A stretch of DNA of 64,000 nucleotides from Oikopleura dioica (Eukaryota > Chordata > Appendicularia > Copelata > Oikopleuridae), in the NCBI GenBank assembly GCA_907165135.1, contig OU015566.1, forward strand, positions 3,846,501 through 3,910,500, in the 5' to 3' direction. Positions 10,748-21,571 of the stretch are shown here, in pieces (position 1 is the stretch's first letter; each line of letters opens with the position of its first letter). The translations under genes and the position numbers were made by a program. Below the pieces are notes generated by a model. That model did not search any database. It was not told the DNA's origin and saw only the letters and a program-made list of their open reading frames with translations.

Positions 10748-12885
10748 CAGTCGGAGTCCAAAATAAGGGACACCAAGATAAGGGACTTTTTGGCTCAAAA
10801 TGTCGAAAATCTGCGGCACAAAATAATCCAATTTAAGGGACTTTTTCAGCTTAGAAATTTTTTTTATTCGATTGAATGCAGATAAAGGAGATAAACTGCT
10901 TGAATTGTATTATGATTTCTTGAAAAATGAAGTGATTCGCCCTTGAGTCAATGTTTTTGCTTTTGGAGGCGGATTTGAAGCGACTCTTTTTTCAGCTTCT
11001 TCAATGGCAAAGTACTCATCACGAATCTCATCCTCTTGATCCTTTTCCATGTAAAATTCTTCCAGATGCTCTTCATTTACTTCCATATCTTCATCGTTGT
11101 TCCCATCATTTTCAAACTCTTCTTCACTAAGAAGAGTATTTGTCCAAGCTTTCTTGAACAAGTTAGGAGACAAGCCATCAAAAATTCGAAGAGTTTCTTT
11201 AACAAGTTGCTCTTCGGGAACTTTAAGGTGATCGTTGTCGACGATGAATTTATCCAAGAACATTCTTATTCTGGCTTTCAGAGTGGCAAAAACCACGCTG
11301 TCTGCCGGCATTGAGCAGGGTTCAAAAATACTTGCGCTTGAGGCTAAGGTAATTCCAATCAAGAACCAAAAACGTGTTTTACTTTTGCCTAGCTTCGTGT
11401 TCAATTTGAGATGGAAAAAGAATTGCGAGAAACTTCTCCCACATAGAAAGTCCGTAAACATAGTACATGCTCCTCAACCCCATCAGTGGTTTCTTTCGGC
11501 ACTATTCAACTTACTACGATCTCTAAGAGCATTGACATGGATGTAGAATTTAAAAATGAAGGCGTTTTCTGCTTGTTTTTCAAAGTATTTTTGAACTCTG
11601 CTGGAAATGTCCGGTCGTTGCCGGAGCAAAATATGCAAACTTCAGATTTGGAAACTCCTTTTGCTTCAAATGTGCACTAAATTTTCAAATGCTTTTTCTT
11701 TTAAAATCAAAAAGAATACCTGCAATTATCGAGATAAATTAAAAATTTCTGGCCAGGAAATCGTGCCAACAAAAATCGGTGAAGACGCTCAAGTTCCGCT
11801 CGAAAGATAACACGCGTACACCATGCAGTTGCATTAAAATAAACGCGAGCAAAGGGAAAGTCACGATATTCCACACCAATCTTTTTCGGATTCTCCTCAG
11901 ATTCAGGTTTAGATGGGTCAAACTTATCGTTATCAACATGCACAATAGAAACAGTCTTTGCTGCACCATTCCATCGAGAGCATTTTGTTTTCGTGATTAC
12001 AGTTGGTTTAAAACCAATAGAGCCAAAAGGTCCAAACCAGGGAAGAAAAGTAAATCTATCCTTCGCAGCCTCCATTTTCATATCTTTAGTATTTCCATTC
12101 AACACAATAATCTTTCTCGATTCCATACTACGAGTGATTCCCGATTCATCTGCGTTCAGAAGATTCCTTATTAAATATTAACTTCAACTCTTCATTTTTA
12201 TCAAACCTCAGAGGGAAATTTTTTCGAAATAATTTCAATCTGCCACGCTCAATATTCAACTCCTCCTCAGTCATCGCTTTACGTTCAGATCGTCTTGAAC
12301 TTTTCTTTGCTCCTATGTCTCGTAGAAGGCGTAAAAGATAATTTCGAGAAAAATGCATATTTCCAAGTTCTATCATGAATTCTTCGTCGCGCACTTTCTC
12401 CACAAATATCCGAAACTGTTTGATTTCAAGTCCAGTTGCACGCTGGTTATATTTTTCAACAACTCGTTGCTCAAGTTTCGTTGTAATATCTTGCTTGTAG
12501 CCATCATTTGAATTGTATTTAGCATGTGATGTTGAGGCCATAAGCGAATCTGCATTGTCTCTCAATCGATAATAGCAAGTTTTTGAAAGAGTTGCGTTAT
12601 GTTTCTTCTTGAAAAGTGGTCTTAGCGTCTTCAAATCGGCACCATTTTTGATAAGGGAAGCCCAATACTTCTTTTCATTAAAAGTTAAGCGAAATCTCTC
12701 TTGTTTTTTACTTGACATGATTTAAATGCAATAGAACGCTCATTTAATAACAAATTCACATTTGCTCTAGAAGGATTCCATCAAAATTCGCGCTGCGGCA
12801 GATTTATTTTTTTGGTTACCCAATTTAAGGGACTTTTTTCGAAAATTTCGGAGCAAAAAAAGTCCCTTATTTTCGACTCCGACTG
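10748..12885 (-). mobile_element. Nested Tc1/mariner-pogo-like DNA transposon, degraded
   Basis: Terminal inverted repeats begin CAGTCGGAGTC(C/G)AAAATAAGG at both ends and TA dinucleotides flank the 2138-bp element (10746-10747, 12886-12887). TA target and CAGT-type termini fit Tc1/mariner/pogo elements. It carries the remains of a DDE transposase on the minus strand. It interrupts the leader region of the LTR element, so it is younger than that insertion. Confidence 0.8.
10910..12718 (-). pseudogene. Pogo/mariner-type DDE transposase, frame-broken
   Basis: The first frame (12718-12146, 190 aa) starts MSSKKQERFRLTFNEKKYW and has an N-terminal DNA-binding-like helical region. A second frame begins NADESGITRS, the first catalytic Asp block of pogo-like DDE transposases, and ends IYLDNC, the second Asp block. 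Further pieces read FPNLKFAYFAPATTGHF, then VQKYFEKQAENAF, and a C-terminal part (11461-10910) that is acidic and ends QGRITSFFKKS. Frame changes occur just before NADES, just after LDNC and near 11600. The first looks like an insertion of about 16 nt between FN and ADES. The copy is probably inactive. I have not joined the pieces. Confidence 0.7.
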
Positions 12886-13038
12886 TATTTGTCGAATCGT
12901 AGGGAACTCAGCTGATTTTGGAGAATTTGGGGCGATGAGATGGATGTGTCGAGCGGTAGACAAGGTGGAGGGTTGAAGGTGTAAGTTCTGGGCCGCGGGA
13001 GTTCTCTATGTCGAATGAAGCGTAGTCTCTGACACCAC

Positions 13039-13242
13039 TAAAGGGTCAATGCATCTGCTTGAAACACTCTCCCACTGAGACTCTAGCTCCTGGGAAATAA
13101 AAGACAACAATTCTAGTTTTTAGCTGCTGCTTCTACTTTATTCGAGAGACAACTGACCAGCCGAGACTGGCACTGCGCGCGCAACGTCCCACTGATCAGT
13201 ATCAAAGTTCAACGGGTTCGCCCGGAATGCGCTAACCCTTTA
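13039..13242 (-). repeat. 5' LTR (in element orientation)
   Basis: Second 204-bp copy, matching 7793-7996. The presumed primer-binding site (TGGTGTCAGAG on the minus strand) lies just inside, at about 13037-13027. Confidence 0.85.
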
Positions 13243-13347
13243 GTAATAAAATTGGCAAAAACGTTGTTGACACCCTTAAAGCATAATCCCAATGTTCTTC
13301 ATCATATTCTCCTCAATGCTAAATGTCATCATCCTTGTTTAGTCGCG

Positions 13348-14393
13348 ATGAGACGACTTTATGCCGGGAGTTTGAGTTATGACACGACTGAAGAAGAAAT
13401 CAAAGTAAGCCACTTTCCCTTCTCTCCTCCCATCTTCCATCCCTTTTCAGGAGCTTTTCGAAGCTTATGGAGAAATCACATCATTGACGATGTCCTATGA
13501 TGTCGAGAAAAAACATCACAAGGGATTTGCGTTTGTGGAATACGCTACTGCCGAAGCTGCTGCTCTCGCATTGAAAAAACTCAAGTACGAGACTTTTTGT
13601 CCTATATTTCTAAAAATTGATAAGAGGAGTGACGATTAATGATAGAAGAATGAAGCTAGGGCGACCTCAAGCTGCGCTGAGATATCAAACACTTCTAGCG
13701 CAAATGGAAATGGAGGGACGAGCATCAGCGAGGGTTTATCTCGCGAATTTGCCGAAAGAAGCTTCGGTCGAAAAGGTAGCGAGTTCGATTCCCGGAGGAA
13801 CAGAATTTTTTTTCTAATAATTTTCATCCGAATATGTATCTTATCGTCTTGATCCCCTTAACAAGCCCAATTACCCTTCTTCTGCCAAGATACAGTCCTG
13901 TTTATCGACTAAAGCTTGAATGCAGCTCTTATGATTGAATGGAGTGTGAGCATTTATCATTTATCAAAAGGTTAATTAAGGGCGTAGGGGATTAATTAGC
14001 TCCCGAATCAACGAGCGGTTTCAGATTGAGAGCGTTTGCCGCCAATTTGGAGGAGTCAAAAATTTGGCCAAGGATTCGCAGCGATCTGCTTTTGTCGAAT
14101 TTGATTCCAAAGGTACAAATCGAGCAGCATTCGACCTCAATTCTTTGAATATATTTTCAGTTGCTGCAGAGCTGATTCAAAGAAACGGGCAAAAAATAAC
14201 CCTCTGCGGCGATGAAATTTCGATCGGCCAAGTCATCACTCCCCTTGGTCTTCCCATCCCCCGAGGATCCTCATTTAGCAACACGAGCGCTAGAAAATCC
14301 GCAGCGAAACGAAAACGGACCTGCGAAAGTCGCGAAAAATCACTTTGCTCAGTTCCAACTTCTGTAAATAACTGTTCTGCTCCGAAAAAATAA
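13348..14393 (+). CDS. PUF60: PUF60-like RNA-binding splicing factor
   Basis: Five exons (13348-13404, 13451-13584, 13625-13775, 14025-14112, 14161-14393) give 221 codons with matching phases. RRM1 is complete: RRLYAGSLSYDTTEEEIKEL (RNP2), then KGFAFVEYATAEAA (RNP1), followed by GVTINDRRMKLGRPQ as in PUF60. A shorter, degenerate RRM2 follows (ARVYLANLPKEASVEK, IESVCRQFGGVKNL, RSAFVEFDS), ending GQVITPLGLPIPRG like the PUF60 linker. A basic, Ser/Lys-rich tail replaces the usual C-terminal UHM domain, so the protein is far shorter than vertebrate PUF60 (over 500 aa). The start is the first in-frame ATG, just 106 bp from the LTR, so its promoter context has been changed by the insertion. Confidence 0.7.
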
Positions 14394-14483
14394 AAATTTG
14401 AAAACTCATGCGTCATTTTTTTGACAATTTCCTGTTGCTAAATTTTCATTTCGAAAAAATATACGAAATTGCGCGAAAATGAA

Positions 14484-15902
14484 ATGCGAAAGAAAAAATC
14501 AATGACTTCAAGTGTCAAGTACAAGAAGCAAAAAAATTACAAGAGCTATGAAATCGACGGCGATTTACAGGGAGAATGGGTCCTTGAAGAGAAATCGCAA
14601 CTGGTAATTTTTCGTTTTCTTCCTTGATTTCAATTTTTTCAAGAAAAATGAGGCGATTCCAAAAGTTGAAGAGTACAAAAACGGCGATGTCAATGCAAAA
14701 TCGAGAAGAGGCTATTTCGGTAATTGAGCTCTAGAAACTCGAAACCAACATTTTTTAGTGATTTTCAATCATCTCAAATTTTCCGGAGCAGCTGGAGAAG
14801 TGAACTCGAAGCGAGACGGGACTGAGCACGATGTTTTAAAGGAAAGGAGGAGATTTTTAATACTGAATTCGGAGGAAAAAGTATCAACCCTGAAAAGCTA
14901 GAGCGCGTTTTCACGGAACTAGAATTCGAAGTGCATACCTATCACGATTTGACAAAGAAAGAAGTCGAAAGTACTCTTCAAAAATACGAAAATTGCAACA
15001 TGGATGACTGTGAAATGTTTGGGCTTGCTCTGCTGACGCATGGAGATGCTCAAGGGATTGTTTCCGCAAAAGACAAGATGCTTCATATTTCGAGTTTTAT
15101 CGATCCGATCAAGTCAAATCCGACCCTTGTTGGTAAACCGAAGCTTTTCTTCATCCAAGGTTCTTGAAAAAAGGGAAGTGTTCTTTCTCATCAGATTTTT
15201 AGCTTGTCGGGGGCAAGGATACATGAACGGAGTCAACATCGTCGACACTTCTGCTCCTGATGGCCTTGCAATTGAGGGCAATGATGACGACATCGATCCC
15301 GAAGAAGACGAAGATCTTGCCGAGCGACTGCGGCTTGGAATTCCAAAAGATGCTGACATCCGTAATTTGACTTATTTTTGCTTTTTGATCAAAATTTCAG
15401 TTGTTCATTTCGCCCAGTCAGAAGGATACACATCGACGAGGAATCCATACGTTGGGTCCACTTTTATTATTGCTCTGGTTAGGAACCCCTCGCTTTTGGA
15501 ATAAGTCGAAATTCGAATATTCAATATTTTTCTAGTGCTATTTTCTGCGATATGCTTATCAACTCGAGCTTCACCAGATTTTGGTGCGAACGAATTCTCT
15601 TGTGGGTAAAATATCTTGACATTTTGCATTTTTATGATATATCTGAATTCTAGCACTCAGAGAAACATCCACATACGATCCAGCCTCGGATAGGAAGAAA
15701 CAGATGCCAGTGGTCAGTAGAAGCATTCCAATTATCGTTGCTTTTTGATCATTTTATATTTTAGATTCAATCTCAACTGACGAAGTTACTTTACCTCAAG
15801 CCTCGGAAAAACAAGAAATCTTCCCTTGAACAACTCAAACTCGAGCGAGAAAATGTCAAAGTCGAGAATAATGTTCCCAGCTGGCTTTGCAAAATTCAAT
15901 AA
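14484..15902 (+). CDS. Caspase (cysteine-aspartic protease)
   Basis: Nine exons (14484-14603, 14644-14719, 14759-14832, 14898-15159, 15203-15361, 15401-15477, 15536-15605, 15654-15712, 15765-15902) give 344 aa in a single frame. Visible motifs are RRGYFVIFNHLKFSG and RDGTEHD (substrate Arg region), LALLTHGDAQG with the catalytic His, and KPKLFFIQACRGQ with the catalytic Cys, split by an intron after IQ. A long acidic inter-subunit linker (DDDIDPEEDEDLAER) is followed by the p10 part SEGYTSTRNPYVGSTF and KKQMPVIQSQLTKLLYL. The usual W in SWRNP is T. No CARD or DED is visible in the ~60-residue prodomain, so it is probably an executioner-type or atypical caspase. AATAAA signals follow the stop; the P450 gene ends 63 bp away in convergent orientation. 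Confidence 0.85.
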
Positions 15903-15964
15903 ATAAAGATTTCTGAGGCCTTTTTCTTCCTTTTTTCAGTCGAGAAATTTATTGTTTCAATAAA

Positions 15965-18089
15965 TCAAGCATGTTTTCTTTCGAGAATAACGTCGATGCC
16001 GCCTTTTGGCCTCGTAATGATTTCCGCCAAAACTGGGATTTCGTTTGTCACGCGCAACGATTTCCAGGTAAAGTTTCGGAGAAGGTGCGAGAGCATGATT
16101 TTAGCGGTCAGATTCGCGAACTAGAAAAATTTTCAAACCGTCGAAAGAAAAATTTCAGTATTACGCGTTGTCCAATGCAGTTTCTCGGGCCGGCAGAAAA
16201 CGGAAAGTACGAGTAAGCATATCTTGTTTCTGCGGAGCCGCCTTCGAGCCAGCGCTAGAAAATTTTAGCGGTCATGTCTAACTACTCGTCCTACCGAAGG
16301 ATCAAATTTATGAGGGTCTTCCCAGTGTCTCTCGTCTCGATGGAGTTTGTAGCAAGGGATCGTGACGATGGCACCAGTCGGCACGACGAATTTTTCGCCA
16401 TTTTTCTCGACAACTAGATCTGAGTCCATTTCACGAGCAAACATAGCGACTGAGGGAAATTTTCGGAGAGTTTCTTTTGTAACTGCCTCCAGGTACTAAA
16501 ATCGTTGGAATTCTTTGGCAATCAAAAGAGCAAACCGTGAGTTTATCAAGATCTTCCATGGTTGCTGGTCGATCAGAATCGCCAAAAACAAGTTCCATTT
16601 CTTCGTGAAGCCTTTTCAAAACTTCCGGGTGTTGACCGATTTCTTGGATTGCCCAAGACATCGCTGCTGCTGTAGTATCGTGACCCTGAAAGATTTTGAC
16701 TCGGAGTTCTAGAGCTCTCTTTCTACCTCAAACATGAAAGTGTCAACTTCCTCCCTGATTCCTTCCAAGTCAATTTCGCCCTGATCAAGGCATTTTAAAA
16801 GCGTATCTTGAAGATAAGTGTAACGAAATAAACCTCTCTTTAGTCACCTAAAAACGCCATTCTTCCACGACTATCACATTTTTCCGCAAAATACGTTGCT
16901 TCAAATGCATCTCCAAGCTCTTCCTTCAGCTCCTTGTAGTGCTCCCATCTTTGCTTGATGACTTTTTCGGTGAAGTGGTGCATCTTTTCGACGTTCTTGT
17001 TTTGCTGATTGCCGAGAGGAGAAAGGTTCCAGATCCAGTCAGGCCAGTACCAAACGGATTTTTGGCGGATTTGAGTGATTTCCATCCAGTCGAAAATCGC
17101 AGAAGCATAGTAGTTCTAAATAAGGCGTTGTATTTTTCTCTAAAAGAGGCGTTGGCTTACATTTTCTTCGAATTGAATATCAGATTCTGCTCCCATCGCC
17201 GTTTGCACGATGATATCCAGGGCACAAAGTGTGATTGGCCAAAGCATGTTGATTTTCTGAAGTCGATTCTCTTCCTTGATTTCAATTATTTTCCCCTACC
17301 TTGTCAGTTTTGATCTTTTCATCGAGGAGGCCGACCATTTTTACCGCCTTCTCATTCATGACCTCGACGAATTCGGTCAAAACCGTTTTGTGAAAAGCAG
17401 GAGTCAAAAGTCGCCGCCGGGTTTTCCACTTGCTGCCATGGGAAGTTAGCAATCCAGTGCCGAGCCAGTCTTCAAAGAGCCTGTAAAACTGGCCTTTTCG
17501 GATGTGGACGCTAGAATTAAGAATTGGCTCGGCGCCTTCTGGCCGGATCGGGATTATGGCAGGTTTAAAGCCGAACATGGCGTAGGCAAAGATTGCATTG
17601 GGATCTTGAGCCTTGACATCGTCGATGCACGCGTTGAATTGGCGGAAAAAGTCGACTGGGTCGGATTCAAACGACAATGAATGTCCGAAAATTGGGTAGT
17701 TTTTGATGACTGAAGGGTCGTTCACAGTTTTGATGTTGCATGCTTCCATTTTTTTCTCGACTCTCTTCGGAAATTTTTTTCATAAAAAATACTTTTCAAC
17801 TAACCGTTTTCTTCAGATGAATGTACAAAAGAAGGGAGAAACTCGAGATAACGGCAAAGGCAGAGAACTGATTCAGCTTTCCTTCAGGAACGTATGAAAG
17901 TGCTTGATTAATCAGTTCATCGTTGTTTTCAATGAAAGTGAGGAGCAGTTGCTTGGCATTTTGAAGTTGAGTCTTTTTCGAATTATGATTTTTTCATTCA
18001 TAAAAAGGTTCTAAAAGTCGAATTCTTTCCTGAGCAGAAACCGGAACATACCGCTTGAGAATCTCTATCAAAACAGGTGGAATCTCCAT
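15965..18089 (-). CDS. Cytochrome P450, CYP4-like
   Basis: Minus-strand gene of about nine exons with short introns. It starts MEIPPVLIEILKR and has a hydrophobic anchor (FSAFAVISSFSLLLYIHLKK). It then shows WKTRRRLLTPAFH (C-helix), EVDTFMFEGHDTTAAAMSW (I-helix oxygen-binding motif), EAVTKETLRKFPS (ExxR), HWEDPHKFDPSRW (PERF-like) and YFPFSAGPRNCIGQRFA (haem-binding Cys). The EGHDTT(A) and FSAGPRNCIGQ forms are typical of the CYP4 family, which hydroxylates fatty acids and related lipids. Exon ends agree in phase. Its last two exons antisense-overlap a plus-strand open frame at 15971-16216 that I reject. All catalytic elements are intact. Confidence 0.88.
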
Positions 18090-18400
18090 TTTCTGTAACA
18101 AAATTCCTCTGGAAATTTCCAAAATGAAAGTTCACAAGTTCTGCAATAGTCAATGCAAATAGTCAGTGTAAACAGAATGCAGTGCTTTTTCTATTTGAAG
18201 ATGCCGTCATAATACTGATAGAAAATAACACTGCTCAAACATCTGCTTTTTTCCTCTAGAAAACAGTTGCTTTTGCTCTTTTTTTTTGTTTTTAGTAAAA
18301 AAATGTAACACAGGAAATGGGCTTTCAATGATTTGATAGAAAAAAGGGTTTATTTGAGATAAAAAGGCAGTATAAATGAAAATTCAAAAACAAAAAAGGT

Positions 18401-20693
18401 TTATCCTCGATATCGCGCCATTCGATTTTGGTAGGTATTACCAGGTCTTCCTCCTGCAGATCCACCATATCTGCGAACTGCATTTCTTCCATTTCCGTAT
18501 TGAGATCTTGAGCCGGAATATTTATTTCGAGAATATGAAGGGCTCGTTGTTCGTTGCTGCTGATAAGGCTGACGGTTTCTTTGAGGAGGATTGTAAACTC
18601 GATTATTGTTATTGTAAGAAGAAGTGGATCTTCTTGAAGAACCGTAAGGGTTCGATCGAGCTGGCTGCTGATATGGACTGCGCTGCGATTGATTTTGCCG
18701 ACGCTGGTATTGCGGGGGCTGAGATCGACGGGGCTGGTTGTGTCGGCTGCCGTATTTTTGGGGTGGCGAAGATTTTCTGAACTGATTTTGCTGTGACCGT
18801 GGCGGAGAAGTCCTCGAAGCGCCTTTTTCAGGATTCAGAATGATGCTTTTTAAATTTCAAATATTTAAAAAAACTTTTCGAATCGTTCCTGGAGATGAAT
18901 AACTTGGACGGGTGTAGGAGGAACTGGAAGATCCGGATGCGCCAGTAGAAGGAATCTTCCCCGTCTCTCTAAATTTTGCCATAAAGTCATCAGATCCGGT
19001 GAACGAAGCTGGAGGTCGATTTCGAGGATTCCACGGGGCGAGGAGTTTCTGCGCATCGGGGTTGAAAACAGGAGCGTATCCCATCCAGCCAATTCGAGTT
19101 GATTTGCCCATGGTTCCGAAAGAAACAACGCCAAACTGTTTTTGTTTTCCTTAAAGATTTATCACTCGATTCAGGAAATAATGGACAAACCATTGACATC
19201 GCAAAACAAAGGGCCGCCAGAATCACTAGGCTTAACGGACTAAAATTCGGCCTCTTTTTCTAGCTTAGTAAGGGGGTCATATGACACAGTTTTGGAAAGC
19301 CCAGAAGCTGGGCTTTCATTTGGGCACCATATCAAGGGGTCTGGGTCATGCCCGCAAGGCAAATCATGGGACCGGAAGTTCCAAAATGGGCACTAGAAGA
19401 CTTCAATCGATTTTTTCGATAGCGGTCCCCCGCTTTTAGCATTCAAGAGTAGGTGTGTTAGAAAGCTGAGACTCTGAGCTTTCATTTGAGCCCAAAAAAT
19501 CAAGCATGTAGGGGGTTTGTGGCCTCCTGGGGGCGCTAGAAGTCGGGGTGAAAAACCGGAAGTTCCGAAAACTCCGAGTTTTGAGTTCTAAACTCATAAA
19601 TTTTGTTTTATTTTTGTAAATATACAATAAACAACAATAAAAAATGATGAACCGCGGTTGAACCTGGTGGTTGACCGGGCGGTTCAACTCTAGAAACCTC
19701 CCAAAACATATCAATATGGGTATTTTTCGATGTCAAATCGAACAAACAATCAAATAAAAGTGGACCTTAAAAGCTTTCTAACACACCTACTCTTGAATGC
19801 TAAAAGCGGGGGACCGCCATCGAAAAAATCGATTGAAGAGTTCTAGTGCCCATTTTGGAACTTCCGGTCCCATGATTTGCCTTGCGGGCATGACCCAGAC
19901 CCCTTGATATGGTGCCCAAATGAAAGCCCAGCTTCTGGGCTTTCCAAAACTGTGTCATATGACCCCCTTACTAAGCTAGAAAAAGAGGCCGAATTTTAGT
20001 CCGTTAAGCCTAAGAATCACCCCGACCAGACATTGTTTTATCGGTATTTTTGAAGAGAATACAGTTCTTCGGATCTGCCTTGAAGTCAGAACATCTCACT
20101 GGTAGAGGTGGCTTATCGTGGGCAGCGACTCCAACTGTTCCTTCTTTGAGAACATCTGAAGAGAGTTTCTAGTGGATCAAAATGAAGAAAGCAGTACCTG
20201 ACCATTGTCCATCAATATCTGTGTTGCCTTGGCCAACGACTGTGCATTTTTTCTTCTTCATCTTAAAGAAATGCTGCGTTTTAATCGAAAAAAGAGGCTT
20301 ACGAGAATATCATTGAATTCTTGAAACGTCCCAAGCTCAACTTTCTGCGCCGTCCGTCCAAGAGGAATTGGTTGAACAAGTTTCACAATCGCGTAGTCAT
20401 TTTTATAAAGACCCCCTTTTGATCCCAGCGCTGTGCCGATGCTTTTGACGCTTTTGATCCCGATCAAGTTTTTTGCAGTACTCTTGCTTGATCGCTTGTT
20501 GGTCCCGTAGAGAACTTCGTTTTTCGATGATAAACTACAGTGAGCAGCAGTCAGTATAGTCGTTTCATCAAGAATCGTGCCGCCGCTGAAATTTGTTCTT
20601 TCAAAAATTCGAAAAAAGAAAGACCTACCAAAAAGGTAATTTCTTGGTAGGAGTAACAAAGGAAACAAATGACGGATACTTGGTGCTGCTCAT
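18401..20693 (-). CDS. Trypsin-like serine protease with long Q/R/S-rich tail, interrupted by a MITE at the catalytic Ser
   Basis: Reads KYPSFVSFVTPTKKLPFCGG across a short intron, then TILDETTILTAAHC (catalytic His), KNDYAIVKLVQPIPLG (catalytic Asp), CTVVGQGN, and DKTMSGRGDS. At this point a 786-bp element (19227-20012) is inserted, and the frame resumes GGPLFCDVNG, VFGVVSFGTMGKSTRIGWMGY. GDSGGP is therefore split exactly at the Ser codon. After the protease domain comes an unusual basic, low-complexity tail rich in Q, R, S, Y, N (QQNQFRKSSPPQKYG...RMARYRG) to a TAA at 18401. No IVGG activation site or signal peptide was found upstream; the apparent ATG overlaps the stop of a small upstream ORF (TAATG). 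Either the element is spliced as an intron or this copy is broken. Confidence 0.7.
19227..20012. mobile_element. Large inverted-repeat (foldback/hAT-like MITE) inside the protease exon
   Basis: Both ends read TAGGCTTAACGGACTA inward and the arms stay nearly identical for roughly 250 bp (19227-19480 against 19765-20012), around a ~280-bp loop. The 8-bp target-site duplication AGAATCAC is exact (19219-19226 and 20013-20020), which fits hAT-type insertion. Removing the element and one duplication restores GRGDSGGP without change. Confidence 0.85.
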
Positions 20694-20883
20694 TACTTTT
20701 CTCCCTCTTCGCTAAATTTGAGCAGGAAGACACTCATTTGGGAGGGGGTCATTTCTCCGTAGCCAGAAGGATTCGTCATTATCAGCTCACTTTTCAAAAG
20801 CAAAAATTAATCAACTTTAAAAGCCGTTTTAGCACTTACACGATAGCATCATCGAGAAACTCTTCAAAAGCGCTCTCGTTCAT
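20693..20883 (-). CDS. 46-residue ORF upstream of and overlapping the protease start
   Basis: Two exons (20883-20840 and 20789-20693) joined by a 50-nt GT-AG intron encode MNESAFEEFLDDAIV then MTNPSGYGEMTPSQ and end EEGEK. The stop and the next ATG overlap as TAATG, as in a tight operon or dicistronic transcript. No family is recognised. It might alternatively belong to a 5' exon of the protease, but the frames do not join. Confidence 0.35.
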
Positions 20884-21571
20884 TTTCGCCGAACTCACTT
20901 TTTTTTCTTCTTATTCTCAAAGTGACTGTCAAGCGCGCTTGTTTTGAAAAAGAGCTGAGCCGGCCGGATGAGGAGCTCGATCCGAAATGAATATTTACTG
21001 AGATCTTCAAAACGACAGAAACACGAGGGGAAATGATTTTTCCGTGCAATAAATTCTCCATGCCAAGTGCAGCAGATTTCGTTTTTGGCCAATGAAGATT
21101 TGGCTTTATTATAATAAAAACATCTTTTTCATCTTCGACTGTAGTAGGCCCTACTACTAATCTCTTCGCCCCCGGACCCCCTTAAGAGTTCCCGGTCCCT
21201 ATCCCTAATCACTAGCCCAGATTCTAGAGATATTCTATGGCTCAAATCATAGGCTCGAATGATACTCCCTCTCTAAGGACTGTATTATGTGCAGTCCTTT
21301 GATCCTTTTTCACATAGCCGAATTAACTGTATTGGCCGCGGGCAAAGTTCCTTAGCTGATAAGATAGATTCTGCTGCGAATTTTCGCAGCAAAAAGTATT
21401 TATTTAAAAGGCTGATAAAAGTGGTAATGTTATCAAAATTTGAAAGACAGTTCATGTTAATAATATGATATTATTCTTATTCGTCCGGTATTTGAATTGA
21501 AGCTTGATTTTTAAAACAATACAAAAAATTCAAATACCGACGATAATGAAAAAAGGTCGCAAGAAATAGCG
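20884..21571. other. Intergenic, divergent promoter region
   Basis: Lies between the divergent small ORF/protease (-) and the SRSF10-like gene (+). Apart from an imperfect C-rich block near 21165-21220 I see no feature. Confidence 0.4.

Larger units (their letters stand above)
7793..13242 (-). mobile_element. LTR retrotransposon, Gypsy-like, deleted for RT/RNaseH/integrase core
   Basis: Two 204-bp direct repeats (7793-7996 and 13039-13242) that I read as identical bound the element, with termini TAAAGGGT...ACCCTTTA, and a 4-bp GTAA duplication flanks it (7789-7792, 13243-13246). The coding strand is minus. Next to the downstream LTR the minus strand reads GTGGTGTCAGAG, and the TGG one base in suits a tRNA primer-binding site; next to the other LTR it reads AAGGGGAGG, a polypurine tract. 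The only long frame is Gag plus protease, followed directly by an integrase-tail-like module. No reverse transcriptase, RNase H or integrase core is present, so the copy is non-autonomous. A DNA transposon is nested at 10748-12885. Identical LTRs imply a young insertion, only about 100 bp upstream of the PUF60-like start. Confidence 0.85.

Noticed and set aside
13776-13810. tRNA-like B box (GAGTTCGATTCCCGG)
   Set aside because: It sits at the start of a PUF60 intron and there is no A box or acceptor stem around it.
14833-14897. Apparent frameshift in the caspase
   Set aside because: A 65-nt GT-AG intron at this place restores the frame and gives the expected GTEHD-LERVFTELEF order.
15971-16216. 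Plus-strand 81-residue ORF
   Set aside because: It lies antisense to the last P450 exons, which carry the haem motif FSAGPRNCIGQ and correct splice sites.
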